In this document: positions 16,981 to 26,113 of the stretch, one piece after another
Layout of the letters: every line of letters starts with the position of its first letter
Numbering within the stretch: position 1 is the stretch's first letter
Source of the DNA: Mycobacterium sp.
GTDB taxonomy: Bacteria; Actinomycetota; Actinomycetes; Mycobacteriales; Mycobacteriaceae
Length of the DNA stretch: 64,000 bases
Direction: 5' to 3'
Assembly (NCBI RefSeq): GCF_019247635.1
Contig: NZ_JAFBAR010000128.1
Coordinates: 1-64,000, forward strand
Notes under the pieces: generated by a model
Told to the model about the DNA's origin: nothing
Databases searched by the model: none
The model's input: only the letters and a program-made list of their open reading frames with translations
Position numbers and translations under genes: made by a program

Positions 16981-18173
16981 ACCCGCTGACCGGGATCACC
17001 GTCGTCGAGGTGTCCAGCTTCGTCGCCGCGCCCCTGTGCGGTATGACGCTGAGTCAGCTTGGCGCGCAGGTGATCCGCGTCGATCCGATCGGCGGTGCCT
17101 CCGACGTCCAGCGCTGGCCACTGAGCGCCGACGGCACCTCGATCTACTGGACCGGGCTGAACAAGGGAAAGCACTCGGCCACAATCGATCTGCGTTCTCC
17201 GGAGGGCCAGGAGCTGGTCCGGCGTCTGATCGTCGAGGGCGACGGCGTCGTCGTCACCAACGCCGTCCTGCCCTGGCTGAGCCATGACCTCCTGGCTGCC
17301 GAGCGTCCTGACGTCATCCACGTGCAACTGCTCGGGCGTGGCGATGGATCAACCGCGGTGGACTACACCGTCAACGCGGGCATCGGATATCCGCTCGTCA
17401 CCGGTCCGCCCGGTCACGCCGGTCCGATCAACCACGTGCTGCCCGCGTGGGATGTGTCCTGCGGCCTGTATGCCGCGCTGGCCCTCGTCGCAGCGCTGCG
17501 TCATCGTGATCAGAGCGGTGCGGGCGCGCGAATCAGCTTGGCGCTGGAGGACGTCGCGCTGGCCACCGCCGGAAACCTGGGGCTGCTGACCGAGCCCCAG
17601 GTGATCGGCACTCAACGAGAGCGGCTGGGTAACGCCATCTACGGCCAGTACGGCCAGGACTTCACCAGTGGCGACGGTGTCGCGTTCATGGTTGTGCTGT
17701 TGACCGGCAGGCACTTTCGCGACCTGGTCAAGATCACTGGCGTCGAGACCGCGGTGTCGGCGCTCGCCGAGGCGCTGAGCGTGGACTTCGCCATAGAGGG
17801 TGACCGCTACCGGTACCGCGACGTGCTGTCGGGCCTGTTCGCCACCTGGTTCGCCGATCACACGGCAGAGGAGATCAGCGCGGCGCTGTCCGAAACGACA
17901 GTCTTGTTCGAGCGTTACCGGACGTTCGCGGAGGTCGCCGCAGATGCGCGGGTTACCGCCAACCCGCTGTTCGCCCTGCTGAGCCAACCGGGCGTCGGTG
18001 ACTATTACGCCCCGGGTCTGCCTGCCGCGTTCGACGGCGCCCATGCCGCCGCCGCGCCGGCGCCCGCGCTGGGCCAAGATACCGTCGACGTGCTCACGCA
18101 GCGGCTCGGATTGACGGCTGCCGACATTGCGCGTTTGACGGACGCAAAAACGATCGGAGGCAACGGAGCATGA
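16977..18173 (+). CDS. CaiB/BaiF family (class III) CoA-transferase or acyl-CoA racemase/isomerase
   Basis: The 398-aa protein starts LTGITVVEVSSFVAAPLCGMTL and has the putative catalytic aspartate in PAWDVSCGLYAAL. Family members move CoA between carboxylic acids or epimerise 2-methylacyl-CoAs; this one resembles the 2-methylfumaryl-CoA isomerase branch, but sequence alone does not decide. GTG at 16977 overlaps the thiolase stop, and its own stop overlaps the fadE start. Confidence 0.85.
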   Translation: MNPLTGITVVEVSSFVAAPLCGMTLSQLGAQVIRVDPIGGASDVQRWPLSADGTSIYWTGLNKGKHSATIDLRSPEGQELVRRLIVEGDGVVVTNAVLPWLSHDLLAAERPDVIHVQLLGRGDGSTAVDYTVNAGIGYPLVTGPPGHAGPINHVLPAWDVSCGLYAALALVAALRHRDQSGAGARISLALEDVALATAGNLGLLTEPQVIGTQRERLGNAIYGQYGQDFTSGDGVAFMVVLLTGRHFRDLVKITGVETAVSALAEALSVDFAIEGDRYRYRDVLSGLFATWFADHTAEEISAALSETTVLFERYRTFAEVAADARVTANPLFALLSQPGVGDYYAPGLPAAFDGAHAAAAPAPALGQDTVDVLTQRLGLTAADIARLTDAKTIGGNGA

Positions 18174-19363
18174 CCAGGCTCGCTCAGACGCTCGGGCTGA
18201 CCGAATTCCAGAGCGAGATCGTGGCTACGGTAAGGCAATTCGTCGACAAAGAGATCATTCCCGCTGCGGCGGAACTCGAGCGCGCCGACACCTACCCGCA
18301 GCACATCGTCGACCAGATGCGCGAAATGGGCCTGTTCGGACTGATGATCCCCGAGGAGCATGGCGGCCTGGGGGAGTCGCTGCTGACCTACGCGCTGTGT
18401 GTCGAAGAGCTGGCCCGCGGCTGGATGAGCATCTCCGGGGTGCTCAACACCCACTTCATCGTCGCCTACATGCTGCGCCAACACGGCACCGACGAGCAGA
18501 AGCAGCGCTTCCTGCCGCGGATGGTGACCGGCGAGGCCCGCGGCGCATTTTCCATGTCGGAGCCCGAGTTAGGCTCCGATGTCGCCGCGATCCGCACCCG
18601 CGCCCAACGCAACCCCGAGGGGGGTTACACGATCAACGGGCAGAAGATGTGGGTAACCAACGGCGGCAGTTCGACGCTGGTTGCCGTGTTGGTGCGCACC
18701 GACGAGGGGTCGGACAAGCCACACCGCAACCTGACCGCGTTTCTCGTTGAGAAGCCAACGGGTTTCGGTGAAGTGATGCCGGGGCTGGTGATCCCGGGCA
18801 AGATCGACAAGCTGGGCTACAAGGGCATCGACACCACCGAGTTAATCTTCGACGGTTACCAGGCCGGCGCGGACGACGTCCTCGGCGGTACACCTGGGCA
18901 GGGCTTTTTCCAGATGATGGATGGCATCGAAGTCGGGCGGGTCAACGTGTCGGCGCGGGCGTGCGGTGTCGGCATTCGCGCATTCGAGCTCGCGGCGCGA
19001 TATGCCCAGCAGCGGCGGACCTTTGGCAAACCGATCGCCGACCACCAGGCCGTCGCTTTTCAGCTCGCCGAGATGGCCACCAAGGTCGAAGCGGCACACC
19101 TGATGATGGTCAACGCGGCGCGGCTCAAGGACTCCGGCGAGCGCAACGACGTTGCCGCGGGAATGGCCAAATATCTTGCCAGCGAGTTCTGTTCGGAGGT
19201 CACCCAGCAGAGCTTCCGGATTCACGGCGGTTATGGCTACTCCAAGGAGTACGAGATCGAACGCCTGATGCGCGACGCGCCGTTTCTGTTGATCGGCGAG
19301 GGGACCAGCGAGATCCAGAAGCAGATCATCAGCAAGCGACTGCTCGCGGAGTATCGGATCTGA
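18170..19363 (+). CDS. Acyl-CoA dehydrogenase (FadE)
   Basis: The protein has 397 aa with FSMSEPELGSDVAAIRTRA, the FAD-binding IHGGYGYSKEYEIERLMRD, and GEGTSEIQ bearing the catalytic glutamate. ATG at 18170 overlaps the preceding stop (ATGA). It is the last enzyme gene of the 15.7-19.4 kb operon and is followed after 4 bp by its probable regulator. Confidence 0.93.
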   Translation: MTRLAQTLGLTEFQSEIVATVRQFVDKEIIPAAAELERADTYPQHIVDQMREMGLFGLMIPEEHGGLGESLLTYALCVEELARGWMSISGVLNTHFIVAYMLRQHGTDEQKQRFLPRMVTGEARGAFSMSEPELGSDVAAIRTRAQRNPEGGYTINGQKMWVTNGGSSTLVAVLVRTDEGSDKPHRNLTAFLVEKPTGFGEVMPGLVIPGKIDKLGYKGIDTTELIFDGYQAGADDVLGGTPGQGFFQMMDGIEVGRVNVSARACGVGIRAFELAARYAQQRRTFGKPIADHQAVAFQLAEMATKVEAAHLMMVNAARLKDSGERNDVAAGMAKYLASEFCSEVTQQSFRIHGGYGYSKEYEIERLMRDAPFLLIGEGTSEIQKQIISKRLLAEYRI

Positions 19364-19367
19364 CGCA

Positions 19368-20045
19368 ATGACAAACCCGGATTTCGCTGTGCGGCCCCAG
19401 CTTTCGGAGGATGTCGCGCGTTTTGTCCGACGCAGGATATTCGACGGCACCTATGCGGCGGGACAGTACGTTCGGCTGGACCAATTGGCCGCGGAATTGG
19501 GGATCAGCGTCACCCCGGTGCGCGAGGCGCTGTTCGCGTTGCGTGCCGAGGGTTGGGTTGCCCAACAGCCGCACCGTGGTTTTATGGTCTTGCCGGTGAC
19601 CGGCCGAGACCTGGCCGACGTCGCGAACGTGCAGGCGCATGTCGGTGGCGAGCTCGCCGCGCGGGCGGCGGTCAATGTGACCGATGACCAGTTGCGCGAA
19701 CTCAAGGAGATCCAGGCTCAGCTGGAGAAGGCCTACGCCACCGATGACGAAGAACGCACGGTTCGGCTCAACCACGAATTCCATCGAGCCATCAATGTTG
19801 CCGCGGACTCGCCCAAGCTCGCCCAGCTGATGTCACAGATCACTCGTTATGCGCCCGAATCGGTTTTCCCGACGATCGAGGGGTGGCCCGACCAGTCGGT
19901 GCACGACCATCGCCGGGTGCTGTCGGCGCTGGAGCAGCGCGATGGCCAGGCCGCCCGTGTCGCGATGTCGGAACACCTTGCCGCCGGGGCGGTTCCGTTG
20001 ATCGAGCATCTCGTTGAACGCGGGGTCGTTGCGGAAGGGGCGTAG
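19368..20045 (+). CDS. GntR family regulator, FadR/FCD subfamily
   Basis: The 225-aa protein has an N-terminal winged helix-turn-helix (residues about 10-75: GQYVRLDQLAAELGISVTPVREALFALRAEGWV) and an all-helical FCD effector domain. FCD regulators usually sense carboxylic acids or acyl-CoAs and repress adjacent genes. Placement 4 bp after fadE suggests feedback control of the operon. Confidence 0.9.
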   Translation: MTNPDFAVRPQLSEDVARFVRRRIFDGTYAAGQYVRLDQLAAELGISVTPVREALFALRAEGWVAQQPHRGFMVLPVTGRDLADVANVQAHVGGELAARAAVNVTDDQLRELKEIQAQLEKAYATDDEERTVRLNHEFHRAINVAADSPKLAQLMSQITRYAPESVFPTIEGWPDQSVHDHRRVLSALEQRDGQAARVAMSEHLAAGAVPLIEHLVERGVVAEGA

Positions 20046-20141
20046 CAGTAGGACCGCTGATCGCGGCCGGTCGTCACATCGGCACGTGTGCTTTGCCGTG
20101 TGTACCCGGCTCACCCGTACCCGCTCGGAGGCGACACGCTC

Positions 20142-20280
20142 TTTGCCCGGCTTGTAGCGACAACGTGGTTATCCGGCGCGACCGGGCTACCCTCATCAAA
20201 CTATCAATGTGCCCGACGGACAACGCTTTTAGTCGGCCACAGACCTCGAAGCAACGAATTGTCGCTACAAGCCGGGCAAA
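20142..20280. repeat. Inverted-repeat element, copy 2
   Basis: Perfect 22-bp inverted arms at 20142-20163 and 20259-20280 (core TTTGCCCGGCTTGTAGCGAC) flank 95 bp. Imperfect pairing extends outward to about 20130 and 20290. It shares its ends with copy 1 at 4063-4136. No open frame lies inside, so it resembles a MITE or REP-type element. It occupies much of the 20046-20422 gap, where no gene is seen. Confidence 0.8.
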
Positions 20281-20293
20281 AAGTGTTGCCATT

Positions 20294-20345
20294 CCGGACC
20301 GGAGATGCCGGACCGGAGATGCCGGGCCAGAGATGCCGGACCGGG
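20294..20345. repeat. 14-bp tandem repeat, 3.7 copies
   Basis: Unit CCGGACCGGAGATG at 20294-20307 and 20308-20321, a variant at 20322-20335 (two substitutions), and a partial unit to 20345. A VNTR-like array directly beside the inverted-repeat element. Confidence 0.85.
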
Positions 20346-20422
20346 CAGCTCGGCAAGGTTGTGGCTCGAGCACGCCTGGCATACGCTGCGATGAGGGTGG
20401 GCAATTTCATAGGGAGAGAGAA

Positions 20423-20791
20423 ATGTCCCTAGAGCTTGCGCGCCGCGCAGCGGCCGGATTGGTCGCCTGCGTGGCCGCGATCGTGTTCGCGTCGCCTGCC
20501 GTCGCAGATCCGCTGGACCCGATCCCGGGGAATGGTGTTTTCCAGGTGGGACCCGACATAGTGCCCGGCCTCTACCGCACGAGCGGGTCGGCGTCGACCT
20601 TTGGGGTTTGGATAAACAATGTGCCTACCCAGGACTCGATGTGCTCATGGTTTACCTACAGCACGTCGGATGCGAACAAGGAGCATGTAGTCCAGGCGAA
20701 TACTTCCGTCGGCCCGATGTACGCAAGTATTCCCTCAACGGTCAAGGCATTTGAGTCGCAGAACTGTCAACCTTGGACGCGGGTCCCTTAA
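20423..20791 (+). CDS. Small secreted protein (122 aa)
   Basis: Residues 1-28 form a signal peptide (MSLELARRAAAGLVACVAAIV, then cleavage after SPAVA), leaving a mature domain of about 94 residues that starts DPLDPIPGNG and has two cysteines (DSMCSW, SQNCQPW), probably disulfide-bonded. It resembles small mycobacterial exported hypotheticals; function unknown. ATG at 20423 follows AGGGAGAGAG. Its stop overlaps the convergent ligase stop by a few bases. Confidence 0.8.
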   Translation: MSLELARRAAAGLVACVAAIVFASPAVADPLDPIPGNGVFQVGPDIVPGLYRTSGSASTFGVWINNVPTQDSMCSWFTYSTSDANKEHVVQANTSVGPMYASIPSTVKAFESQNCQPWTRVP

Positions 20792-22308
20792 GGCTGTTTC
20801 GCTTCGATCAACATCTCACGGAGCCGTCGAATGTCGACCTTGCCGGTGCCGCCGCGCGGCACGTCGTCGTCGCAGTCCAGCACCAGCCAGACCGTCGGTA
20901 CCTTGAAGGAGCTGAGCAGCGCGCGGGCCGAGGCGCCCAGCTCCTCGACGCCGACCGCACGGTCACACACCACCGCCGCGCCGACGCGTTCCCCGTTTGC
21001 GCCCAAAACGTTGGTCACGAAGGCATTCTCAACCCCGTCGATGCTGCGCAGCGCCCGCTCGACCTCACTCGGATAGACGGTGGCGCCGCTGACCTTGAAC
21101 ATGTCGTCGGATCTGCCGTGGTAGAACAGGAAGCCGTCGTCATCTAGTCGGCCCAGGTCGCCGGTGGGGTAGAAGCCATCGGCGGTGAAAACCTCTTCGC
21201 GGCTGCGGCGGCAGATGCCGCGCAACGTGTGCGGCCCCCGGATCTGGATCATGCCAACGGCCTCCGCCGCCAAGGGCTCGCCGGTGTCGGGGTCGACGAT
21301 GCGAACCTCCATGCCGGGGAACGGCTTTCCGCAGCTGCCCCAGGCTGCCCCGGGCATGTCCGTGTCCGCCGGGAACCCGCAGTACGGTCCGAACGCCTCC
21401 GTCATCCCGAACAGCTTCGCCCGCGCTCCGGGTTGGGTTCGGTACTCGGCGGGTAACAGGGCGTCCAGGCTGCCCGGCCGTAGCGCCGAGAGATCTACAC
21501 CGGCCCGGTCCGGGTGCCGCGCCAATGCCTCGGCCTGGTCGGGCCAGCCGCGAAACAGGTTGACCCGCTCGGATTCCAGCAGACGCAGCGTGGTTTCGGG
21601 CCGCGGCAGTTCCTCGGTCACCAACGTTGCGCCGGCGGCCAGCGCCGACAGCACGCCGCCGCCGAGACCGCCCACCCAGAAGAACGGCATCGGCAGATAC
21701 AGTCGGGTGCCGGAATCGATGCAGCGCGCCGCCAGGCCGGACCGGACCGCGCCCAGCGCACTGCCGTGGGAATGTATGACTCCCTTGGGCGATCCGCTGC
21801 TCCCGGAGGTGAAGATGATGACCAGCGGGTCGGCCGGGGTGACTGTGTCGGTCATGGCGTCGACGACCCGTCGTGCCCCTTCGCGCGCCAAGGCCTCGGG
21901 GAGGTGATCGGCCGCCCAAACCCGTTGTAACGCAGGAAGGTCCGCCGACCGCACATCATCGAGGTAGCGGTGGCCGCGAAATTCCTCGACGCCGATCAGG
22001 AACTGCACCGACGCCACCCGCAGCTGCGCGACGAGTTCGCCCGCCTGCAGCAGCGTGCTCAACGGCACCAGCACGGCGCCGATGCGCGTCAGCGCGACGG
22101 CGAGCTGCACCCAGCGGGCGCTGTTCGGCATGATCAGCCCTACCCGGCTGCCCTTGCCAACGCCAGCCTCGACCAGACGCGCCGCCAAATCCTTTGTCGT
22201 GGAGTCGAGTTCGTAATAGCTGAGGCGGGAACCCGGATCGATGACCATCGGCTTGGGCCCGTGCTGGCGGGCTTGTGCCCGCACCAGGCGATCAATGGTG
22301 TCAGGCAT
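20788..22308 (-). CDS. AMP-forming acyl-CoA ligase (FadD-like)
   Basis: The 506-aa enzyme adenylates a carboxylic acid and transfers it to CoA. Motifs: IIFTSGSSGSPKGV, YPTGDLGRLDDDG, and C-terminal GGTGKVDIRRL with the catalytic lysine. ATG at 22308 lies inside the end of the upstream ligase gene (8-nt overlap). It is the last gene of the six-gene minus-strand operon. Substrate unknown. Confidence 0.92.
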   Translation of the reverse strand: MPDTIDRLVRAQARQHGPKPMVIDPGSRLSYYELDSTTKDLAARLVEAGVGKGSRVGLIMPNSARWVQLAVALTRIGAVLVPLSTLLQAGELVAQLRVASVQFLIGVEEFRGHRYLDDVRSADLPALQRVWAADHLPEALAREGARRVVDAMTDTVTPADPLVIIFTSGSSGSPKGVIHSHGSALGAVRSGLAARCIDSGTRLYLPMPFFWVGGLGGGVLSALAAGATLVTEELPRPETTLRLLESERVNLFRGWPDQAEALARHPDRAGVDLSALRPGSLDALLPAEYRTQPGARAKLFGMTEAFGPYCGFPADTDMPGAAWGSCGKPFPGMEVRIVDPDTGEPLAAEAVGMIQIRGPHTLRGICRRSREEVFTADGFYPTGDLGRLDDDGFLFYHGRSDDMFKVSGATVYPSEVERALRSIDGVENAFVTNVLGANGERVGAAVVCDRAVGVEELGASARALLSSFKVPTVWLVLDCDDDVPRGGTGKVDIRRLREMLIEAKQP

Positions 22309-23851
22309 CGAACAGCTGCTTCAGTCGGTGCGAGTCGACCTTGCCGCTGGACAGCAGCGGCAAATCGGCGCGAGCCAAAGCGACAAACCGTTTCGGAATC
22401 TTGTACGCCGAAAGCTCCGTGATGAGCCGCTCGCGCAGCGTCGCTTCGTCCAGATCCGGGTCGATAACGACGGCTGCCACCAGCTGTCCCCGCCCGGGGT
22501 CGGGGATGCCCACGACGTGAGCCTCGGCGCCGGCGACCTTCGCGATGGCCTTTTCCACCTCGGCGGCAGAGACATTGGCGCCGGCTGTTTTGATCATCCC
22601 GCTGCGTCGGCCGATGAAGTACACGTATCCGTCGCCGTCGGCGCGCACCAAATCGCCGGTGTGGAACCAGCCGTCGGCGTCGAAGCACTCTTCGCGGCTG
22701 CGCTTGTGGTACCCCTGCATTACGTGCGGCCCCCGAATGCAGAGCTCGCCGACCCCGCCGACGCTGACGCGCGCGCCAGTCTCCGGCTCGACGATCAGGG
22801 TTTGAAATCCGGGTGCCGGCTTGCCGAACGAGCCGCGCCGATGTTCGGGCTGGTCGGATTCGTCGTCGCCGATCAACACGACACTTCCGGCTTCCGTCAT
22901 GCCCAACATGTTGTGGCGCAACCCAGGATCGGCCGGGCGGGTATCCAAGGCCATGATCGGATAAATATTGCCTCGGCGCATCGACGACAGGTCGCGCGAA
23001 GCGACGCTCGGGTGCTGCGCCAGCGCAGCGATACCGGCGGCGAAACCATTGGTCATGGTCGGCTTTTCGGCTTCCAGCAAGTCAAGTGTGACGGCGGGAT
23101 CGCTGGCGTTGGAGCACACGAGTGTCGCACCGGCGACCAGGGTGGCCAGCAGCGCGAAGGCGAACCCGCCGATCCAGAAGAACGGTGAATTGCAGAACAG
23201 CTTCTCGTCGGCGGTCAGACCGCGAATTCGGTTGAGGTTTTGCTGATGTCCCAGCAGCCCAGCGTGCGTGTGCACGACGCCCTTAGGGGCGGCGGTGGAA
23301 CCCGACGTGTAGACGATGGCCAGCGGATCGGCGCCGCACACATCGTCTTCCAGCGCGCACACCAACCCGGGGTCGACGGGGCCGCCCGCGGGACCCTCGC
23401 CAATGAAGACCTGCCGCAAGTGCGGTGCGGCGGTAGCAAAGAGGCGACTCCGCAACGTAAGGTCGCAACCACCCAGCACCTGAGCCACGCGTTGCGCGTA
23501 GTCGTGAGAGCGAAAACCCGGGGCACTCAACAGGATCGCCACATCGCTGTCGACCAGCTGTTCGCGCAGCTCGCGGGCGGTGGCGAAGGTAGAGAAGGGC
23601 ACCACCACCGCACCGATCCGGGCTGCCGCGAGCATCGCGACGATAAACTCGGTACCGTTGGGGTACAACAGCCCGACATGGGTGCCCTTGCCAGCGCCGA
23701 GCGCGATCAACCCGCAGGCGAGTTCCGCCGAACGGCGTTCCGCGTCGGCGTACCCCAATCGATCACCATCGCAGACCAGAAGCGGGTGCGTTGCCCGCGA
23801 GCGGGCTTGGTGTCGCAGGACTTCCGCGAGCGTCTGGAAATCACCGGGCAT
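22301..23851 (-). CDS. AMP-forming acyl-CoA ligase (FadD-like)
   Basis: The product of 516 aa has IVYTSGSTAAPKGVVH, HTGDLVRADGDGYVYF and SSGKVDSHRL, hence a complete adenylate-forming enzyme. Start chosen at ATG 23851, overlapping the upstream ligase stop by 11 nt; the longer frame to 23932 intrudes into that gene. It is the middle of three tandem ligases, about as diverged from the flanking ones as separate paralogues. Confidence 0.92.
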   Translation of the reverse strand: MPGDFQTLAEVLRHQARSRATHPLLVCDGDRLGYADAERRSAELACGLIALGAGKGTHVGLLYPNGTEFIVAMLAAARIGAVVVPFSTFATARELREQLVDSDVAILLSAPGFRSHDYAQRVAQVLGGCDLTLRSRLFATAAPHLRQVFIGEGPAGGPVDPGLVCALEDDVCGADPLAIVYTSGSTAAPKGVVHTHAGLLGHQQNLNRIRGLTADEKLFCNSPFFWIGGFAFALLATLVAGATLVCSNASDPAVTLDLLEAEKPTMTNGFAAGIAALAQHPSVASRDLSSMRRGNIYPIMALDTRPADPGLRHNMLGMTEAGSVVLIGDDESDQPEHRRGSFGKPAPGFQTLIVEPETGARVSVGGVGELCIRGPHVMQGYHKRSREECFDADGWFHTGDLVRADGDGYVYFIGRRSGMIKTAGANVSAAEVEKAIAKVAGAEAHVVGIPDPGRGQLVAAVVIDPDLDEATLRERLITELSAYKIPKRFVALARADLPLLSSGKVDSHRLKQLFDA

Positions 23852-25322
23852 GATCACGGTGGACGGCGGCATTGAAGAAACTACGGACCGCACCCAGATC
23901 GGCCTTGCCCGATGGGGTTCGGGGAATTTCATCGACGATCGCGATGTCGGTGGGAATCTCGTAGCGGGCCAACCGCGTTCGCAGATATTCGGTCAAGTCG
24001 CCTGCGTCAGCGGATGTCGGATCGCGCAGTTCCACCATGGCGACCGGGGTCTCGCCGAGACGATCGTCGGTTCGGCCCACCACGGCCGCGCCCGCAACCG
24101 CGGGGTGGCTCTCCAGCGCGGTACGGACGTCGTCGGGCATGATCTTGAACCCACCGCGGATAATTGCCTGGTCGGCTCGCCCGACGATCCAGAGGAAGCC
24201 GTCGGCGTCGATGCGCGCGATGTCCGTCGTCCGCATCCACTTCGCCGACGGCCCCAATTGTCCCGGTTTGACCTCCAACTGCCCTATCTGGTCCGGGCCG
24301 AGCGGTGTGCCGTCGTCGTCGACTGTCCGCAGTCGCGCACCGCCGGTGGCCCGGCCGACACTTCCGCGCTTGGTCCGCCAGTACTGCCGGTAATCGGGCA
24401 GCGTCCAGCCCGCGACGCCACCGCCGAATTCAGTTGCGGCATAGGATGTTAGGACGGGAATCCCGTACTTGTCGGCGAAAGCGTCGGCGTCGTCGGCCGA
24501 CAGCGGTGCGGTGCCGCAGGTGACGGCATGGATACTGGCAAGATCGGCGCGCGGCAGATCGGACTGCAACACCGTGCGCAACGCGGCAGGCACCAGCGAT
24601 ACGGTCCGGGGCCGATGCCTGCGCACCGCGGCGACCCACGCGTTCAGCTCGAATCGTTCCAGCAGCACAAAGGGTCTCGCGTCGGTGACACACTGCAGCA
24701 CCCGGAACACGCCGCCGATGTGCACCAGCGGCGAGTTCACGATAGCGACGCCGCGCCGTATCTCGGTGGGCGCCGGTGCACGCTCGTAGTCGGGGCCCAT
24801 CACGCTGTGCGCGAGCATTCCGTAACTGAGGTCAACCCGTTTGGGGGGTCCGGTGGTTCCGCTGGTCAGCATGCGCACCGCCACACCAGCATCGGACCGT
24901 CCCGTCCGCGGTTGCGTCGGCGGCTCGTCAGGGTCGTCAGGCTCGTCCAGACGACCAGAAATAGTCAGCGTGGCGATGTCCGGCGAAGTCACCAATGTCG
25001 CCAGGTCATCGGCTTCGCCGATGATCATCCGCAGTCGCAGCGCGGCGATGTCGGCCCGGGTGCGGTCGTCGCCGCGAGAGGGGTTGATGGTCACCACGGT
25101 TGCACCACCCAGGAGGACACCGAGAAACGCCGCGACGTGACCGGGCCGGTTGCGCAGCAGCATCCCGACCAGGCGGTGCTCGGCCGTCGCGGTCGCTGCG
25201 CGCCGTGCCGCGCCGCCGAGTCGAGCCCACGTGAGCCATTGGCCCTCGTACTCGATGGCATTGGATTCGGGTTGCAGATCCAGCACATGGCCGATGCGTT
25301 GACTGAGCGGGTGCGCGGTCAC
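23841..25322 (-). CDS. AMP-binding acyl-CoA ligase-like protein
   Basis: The 493-aa protein has MLTSGTTGPPKRVDL (A3 motif with R in place of the usual G after PK), TTDIARIDADGFLWIVGRAD and TPSGKADLG with the C-terminal lysine. The A3 and hinge changes suggest an atypical substrate. GTG at 25322 touches the upstream crotonase stop (TAGTG), indicating tight coupling. Confidence 0.9.
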   Translation of the reverse strand: MTAHPLSQRIGHVLDLQPESNAIEYEGQWLTWARLGGAARRAATATAEHRLVGMLLRNRPGHVAAFLGVLLGGATVVTINPSRGDDRTRADIAALRLRMIIGEADDLATLVTSPDIATLTISGRLDEPDDPDEPPTQPRTGRSDAGVAVRMLTSGTTGPPKRVDLSYGMLAHSVMGPDYERAPAPTEIRRGVAIVNSPLVHIGGVFRVLQCVTDARPFVLLERFELNAWVAAVRRHRPRTVSLVPAALRTVLQSDLPRADLASIHAVTCGTAPLSADDADAFADKYGIPVLTSYAATEFGGGVAGWTLPDYRQYWRTKRGSVGRATGGARLRTVDDDGTPLGPDQIGQLEVKPGQLGPSAKWMRTTDIARIDADGFLWIVGRADQAIIRGGFKIMPDDVRTALESHPAVAGAAVVGRTDDRLGETPVAMVELRDPTSADAGDLTEYLRTRLARYEIPTDIAIVDEIPRTPSGKADLGAVRSFFNAAVHRDHAR

Positions 25323-26113
25323 TAACGGATCTTCGGATTGCGCGCGGCAGCAGCCACGGCGGCGTTCTGGGCGGCCAGTTCCGCCTTGCCGAGCGGGTTA
25401 CCCAGCCGGGTGTAGATCAGCCCCTGCTCCAAAGCGGCGCGATAGGGCTTGTCCAATGATTCCCAAATCGCCTTCACGGTGCCCTGGGTTGCCGACGGCG
25501 GCTTGGCCGCGATGGTGGTCGCGATCTCCCGGGCGCGCGGCCATAACCGCTCCGGGGCAACAACTTCCGAGACCAACCCGATCCGCAGCGCGGTATCGGC
25601 GCCGATGCGCTCGTCGTTGCCCATCAGCGCCATTCGCAGCGTCTCGCCCAAGCCGATCCGGCGCATCAACCCGATCGGCTCCAACGCGCAGACCAAGCCG
25701 GCCGACACGTGTGAGTCGAAGAACGTTGCGTCCGTCGAGCAGATGACCACATCGGACTCGTTGACGAAATAGAACGCGCCCGCGGTACAGATACCCTGCA
25801 CCGCGCACACCACCGGCTTCCACATCTTCTGCCACTTCGGGCTGAGATATTCGCCGGGATCCTCGTGGTTCCAGATGTTTTCAGGCTGGCCATACGGCGT
25901 TTTGACGTCCAGACCCGTGCTGAACGCTCGGTCGCCGGCCGCCCGCAACACCACCGAGTGCACCGAATCGTCGAGCTTGACCGTGCGCCAGGCCTCGGCC
26001 ACCTCCATGCACATGGTGCGGTTGAATGCGTTGAGTTGCTGGGGCCTGTTGAGAGTGATCGTGGCGACGTGATCGGTCGAGTCCACTTCCAACAGGATGG
26101 TCTCGAAACTCAT
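25322..26113 (-). CDS. Enoyl-CoA hydratase/isomerase (crotonase) family protein
   Basis: The 263-aa crotonase has the conserved ATITLNRPQQLNAFN, FSTGLDVK (first oxyanion strand) and GICTAGAFYF (second oxyanion region). Where hydratases have two catalytic glutamates this protein has Phe (GAF) and His (FFDSHVSAG). It may therefore not be a simple hydratase. ATG at 26113 overlaps the preceding crotonase stop (ATGA). Confidence 0.9.
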   Translation of the reverse strand: MSFETILLEVDSTDHVATITLNRPQQLNAFNRTMCMEVAEAWRTVKLDDSVHSVVLRAAGDRAFSTGLDVKTPYGQPENIWNHEDPGEYLSPKWQKMWKPVVCAVQGICTAGAFYFVNESDVVICSTDATFFDSHVSAGLVCALEPIGLMRRIGLGETLRMALMGNDERIGADTALRIGLVSEVVAPERLWPRAREIATTIAAKPPSATQGTVKAIWESLDKPYRAALEQGLIYTRLGNPLGKAELAAQNAAVAAAARNPKIR

